NCBI RefSeq assembly: GCF_001425055.1
Contig: NZ_LMDK01000012.1
Location: 442,400 to 506,399 of the forward strand
DNA from: Pelomonas sp. Root1237
GTDB taxonomy: Bacteria; Pseudomonadota; Gammaproteobacteria; Burkholderiales; Burkholderiaceae_C
Reading direction: 5' to 3'
Length of the DNA: 64,000 nt
How positions within the stretch are numbered: position 1 is the stretch's first letter; each line of letters opens with the position of its first letter. Below, piece after piece: positions 62,854-64,000 of this stretch. The notes under the pieces are model-generated. The model was not told the DNA's origin and did no database searches. It saw only the letters and a program-made list of their open reading frames with translations. The translations under genes and the position numbers were made by a program.

Positions 62854-64000
62854 TCAGGCCCCGGGTCTGGGCTTTGGTTTAGTGCCGGACAACAACTGCG
62901 CCAGCGAGATGGTCTCGTTGCGCACGAGTGGCCTCGCCCAGGCGCTGACGCTCAGGATGTAGGCCAGGGTCAGGAAGACGGTGGTCATGGCGGCGCGCAG
63001 GCCGATGGCGTCGCCGAGCACGCCCACCAGCAGCGGCACGACGGCGCCGCCGAGGATGCCGGTGCACAGCACGCCCGAGAAGGCGCCGTGGTGGCGGGGT
63101 ACGGAGTTCAGGCCCAGCGAGAAGACGATGGAGAACATCACCGACAGGCAAAAGCCCGAGGCCGGGAAGGCCCACAGCGAGGCGGCCGCCGGGCCGAACA
63201 GCGCGATGCCGACGCAGCCCATGGCCAGCACGGTGAAGCCGGCCAGCACGACGCGTGAGTCCAGCAGCTTGAGCAGCACCAGGCCGAGCAGGCAGCCGAC
63301 GGACATCAGGCCCCAGAAGCGGGCGACGGCGTCCGCCCCCTCGGCCGCGGCCGAGAAGCCGTGATAGGTGGCCAGGAACTGCGACATCCAGTTGGCCAGC
63401 ACCTGCTCGGTGCCGACATAGGCCAGGATGCCCAGGAAGAAGAGGCGCACATCACGCCGCGCCAGCAGCTCCTTGTAGGCCGCCCAGCCGCCGGCGCGCT
63501 CGTCGTCCTTGAGCTCGACCCGGGGCAGGGGCAGGGTCTGATTGGCGAGGATGAGGGCGACGAAGCCGGCCGTGAAGATCCAGTAGAAGGCGACCCACAC
63601 CAGGGAACTGCCGGCCGCGCCGGGCCTCTCCATCAGCAGCTGGAAGGCCCAGGGGCTCAGGAAGGACGCCAGCCCGAAGACGAGTTGCCCCATCACCGAG
63701 AAGAAGGCGAAATGGGCCTCACCGCCGGCCGTGCGCAGCAGCGGATTGATGACGACCTGCAGCAGGGCCATGCCCAGGCCGATGACGAAGAGACCGGCGA
63801 TGGCCGTGCCGTAGCTGGGCCACATCGCGATGGCCAGCGACCCGGCGAGGTTGAGCAGGAAGGCGATCAGGATGGTGAAGCGCGGTCCGCGCGCCTCGAC
63901 CAGCATGCCGCCGGGCACCGAGACCAGGCCGTAGGCGAGGAAGAAGGAGAAGGGCAGGAAACCCGCGAGCGCCAGGCTGAGCTTGAAGTCCTGGATGATG
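62854..64000 (-). CDS. FucP-like MFS sugar symporter (5' end outside the window)
   Basis: The last 382 residues of a major facilitator protein of the fucose/glucose-galactose (FHS/FucP) kind. It begins at the window edge with QDFKLSLALAGFLPFSFFLA, and VSVPGGMLVEARGP, the family loop with GGM, follows. About ten helices are visible. It may be a sugar:proton symporter. It lies 77 bases upstream of the receptor gene in the same direction, so the two are probably one uptake operon. Confidence 0.82.
   Translation of the reverse strand, partial: IIQDFKLSLALAGFLPFSFFLAYGLVSVPGGMLVEARGPRFTILIAFLLNLAGSLAIAMWPSYGTAIAGLFVIGLGMALLQVVINPLLRTAGGEAHFAFFSVMGQLVFGLASFLSPWAFQLLMERPGAAGSSLVWVAFYWIFTAGFVALILANQTLPLPRVELKDDERAGGWAAYKELLARRDVRLFFLGILAYVGTEQVLANWMSQFLATYHGFSAAAEGADAVARFWGLMSVGCLLGLVLLKLLDSRVVLAGFTVLAMGCVGIALFGPAAASLWAFPASGFCLSVMFSIVFSLGLNSVPRHHGAFSGVLCTGILGGAVVPLLVGVLGDAIGLRAAMTTVFLTLAYILSVSAWARPLVRNETISLAQLLSGTKPKPRPGA

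Noticed and set aside
60476-62962. Long plus-strand open frame opposite the TonB receptor gene
   Set aside because: Val/Ala/Gly-rich antisense frame with no ribosome site; the minus-strand receptor has clear plug and barrel motifs.

Overview
The window is high-GC DNA with tightly packed operons. Its gene content fits a betaproteobacterium of the order Burkholderiales (Roseateles, Mitsuaria, Pelomonas or Rubrivivax type). The pointers are an exosortase-A-type exopolysaccharide locus, a nag-type salicylate/gentisate pathway, an aat-bpt pair and a large TonB-dependent receptor. This placement is inferred from gene content and remembered families; no search was run. No rRNA, tRNA, CRISPR array, complete insertion sequence or replication origin was seen.

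Layout. (1) 140-17259: part of an exopolysaccharide locus of the kind that accompanies exosortase A (XrtA). It holds an asparagine-synthetase-like enzyme, a flippase, four glycosyltransferases, two GNAT/FemAB-like acyltransferases (one a tandem fusion), two odd alpha/beta hydrolases, a DegT-type aminotransferase and an acyl carrier protein. Diverging from these are an acyl-CoA ligase and a PLP decarboxylase. The exosortase itself is not in the window. (2) 17306-28457: a 12-gene minus-strand operon for uptake and breakdown of salicylate. Salicylate 5-hydroxylase (NagG, NagH, NagAb, NagAa) makes gentisate, and NagI, NagL and NagK take it to fumarate and pyruvate. A five-gene branched-chain-amino-acid-type ABC importer lies inside the operon, and a LysR regulator diverges from it. 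(3) 28632-32591: N-end-rule transferases (bpt, aat), an ArsC/YffB-like protein, an ammonium channel with a sigma-54-like promoter, and riboflavin synthase. (4) 32677-43000: the potassium system kdpFABC-DE with an extra small membrane ORF in front, a CorA-like transporter between kdpC and kdpD, and an MFS exporter coupled to kdpE. (5) 43058-52953: miscellaneous housekeeping and envelope genes. (6) 53378-59864: a visibly lower-GC block of LysR, ABC importer, two DUF1989 proteins and a short amidase. It resembles a guanidine/urea carboxylase operon without the carboxylase. (7) 60131-64000: a TonB-dependent receptor and a FucP-like sugar symporter cut by the window edge.

The strongest candidate for something undescribed is block 6: two carboxyguanidine-deiminase-like subunits, a dedicated importer and an amidase lacking the allophanate hydrolase C-terminal domain, with no biotin-dependent carboxylase. 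Other points worth a look are a Walker A Lys-to-Arg change in the salicylate-operon LivF-type ATPase, palindromic repeats read through in frame at the 5' ends of kdpB and a DUF2182 gene, the corA insertion in kdp, and the unusual catalytic residues in the exopolysaccharide enzymes.
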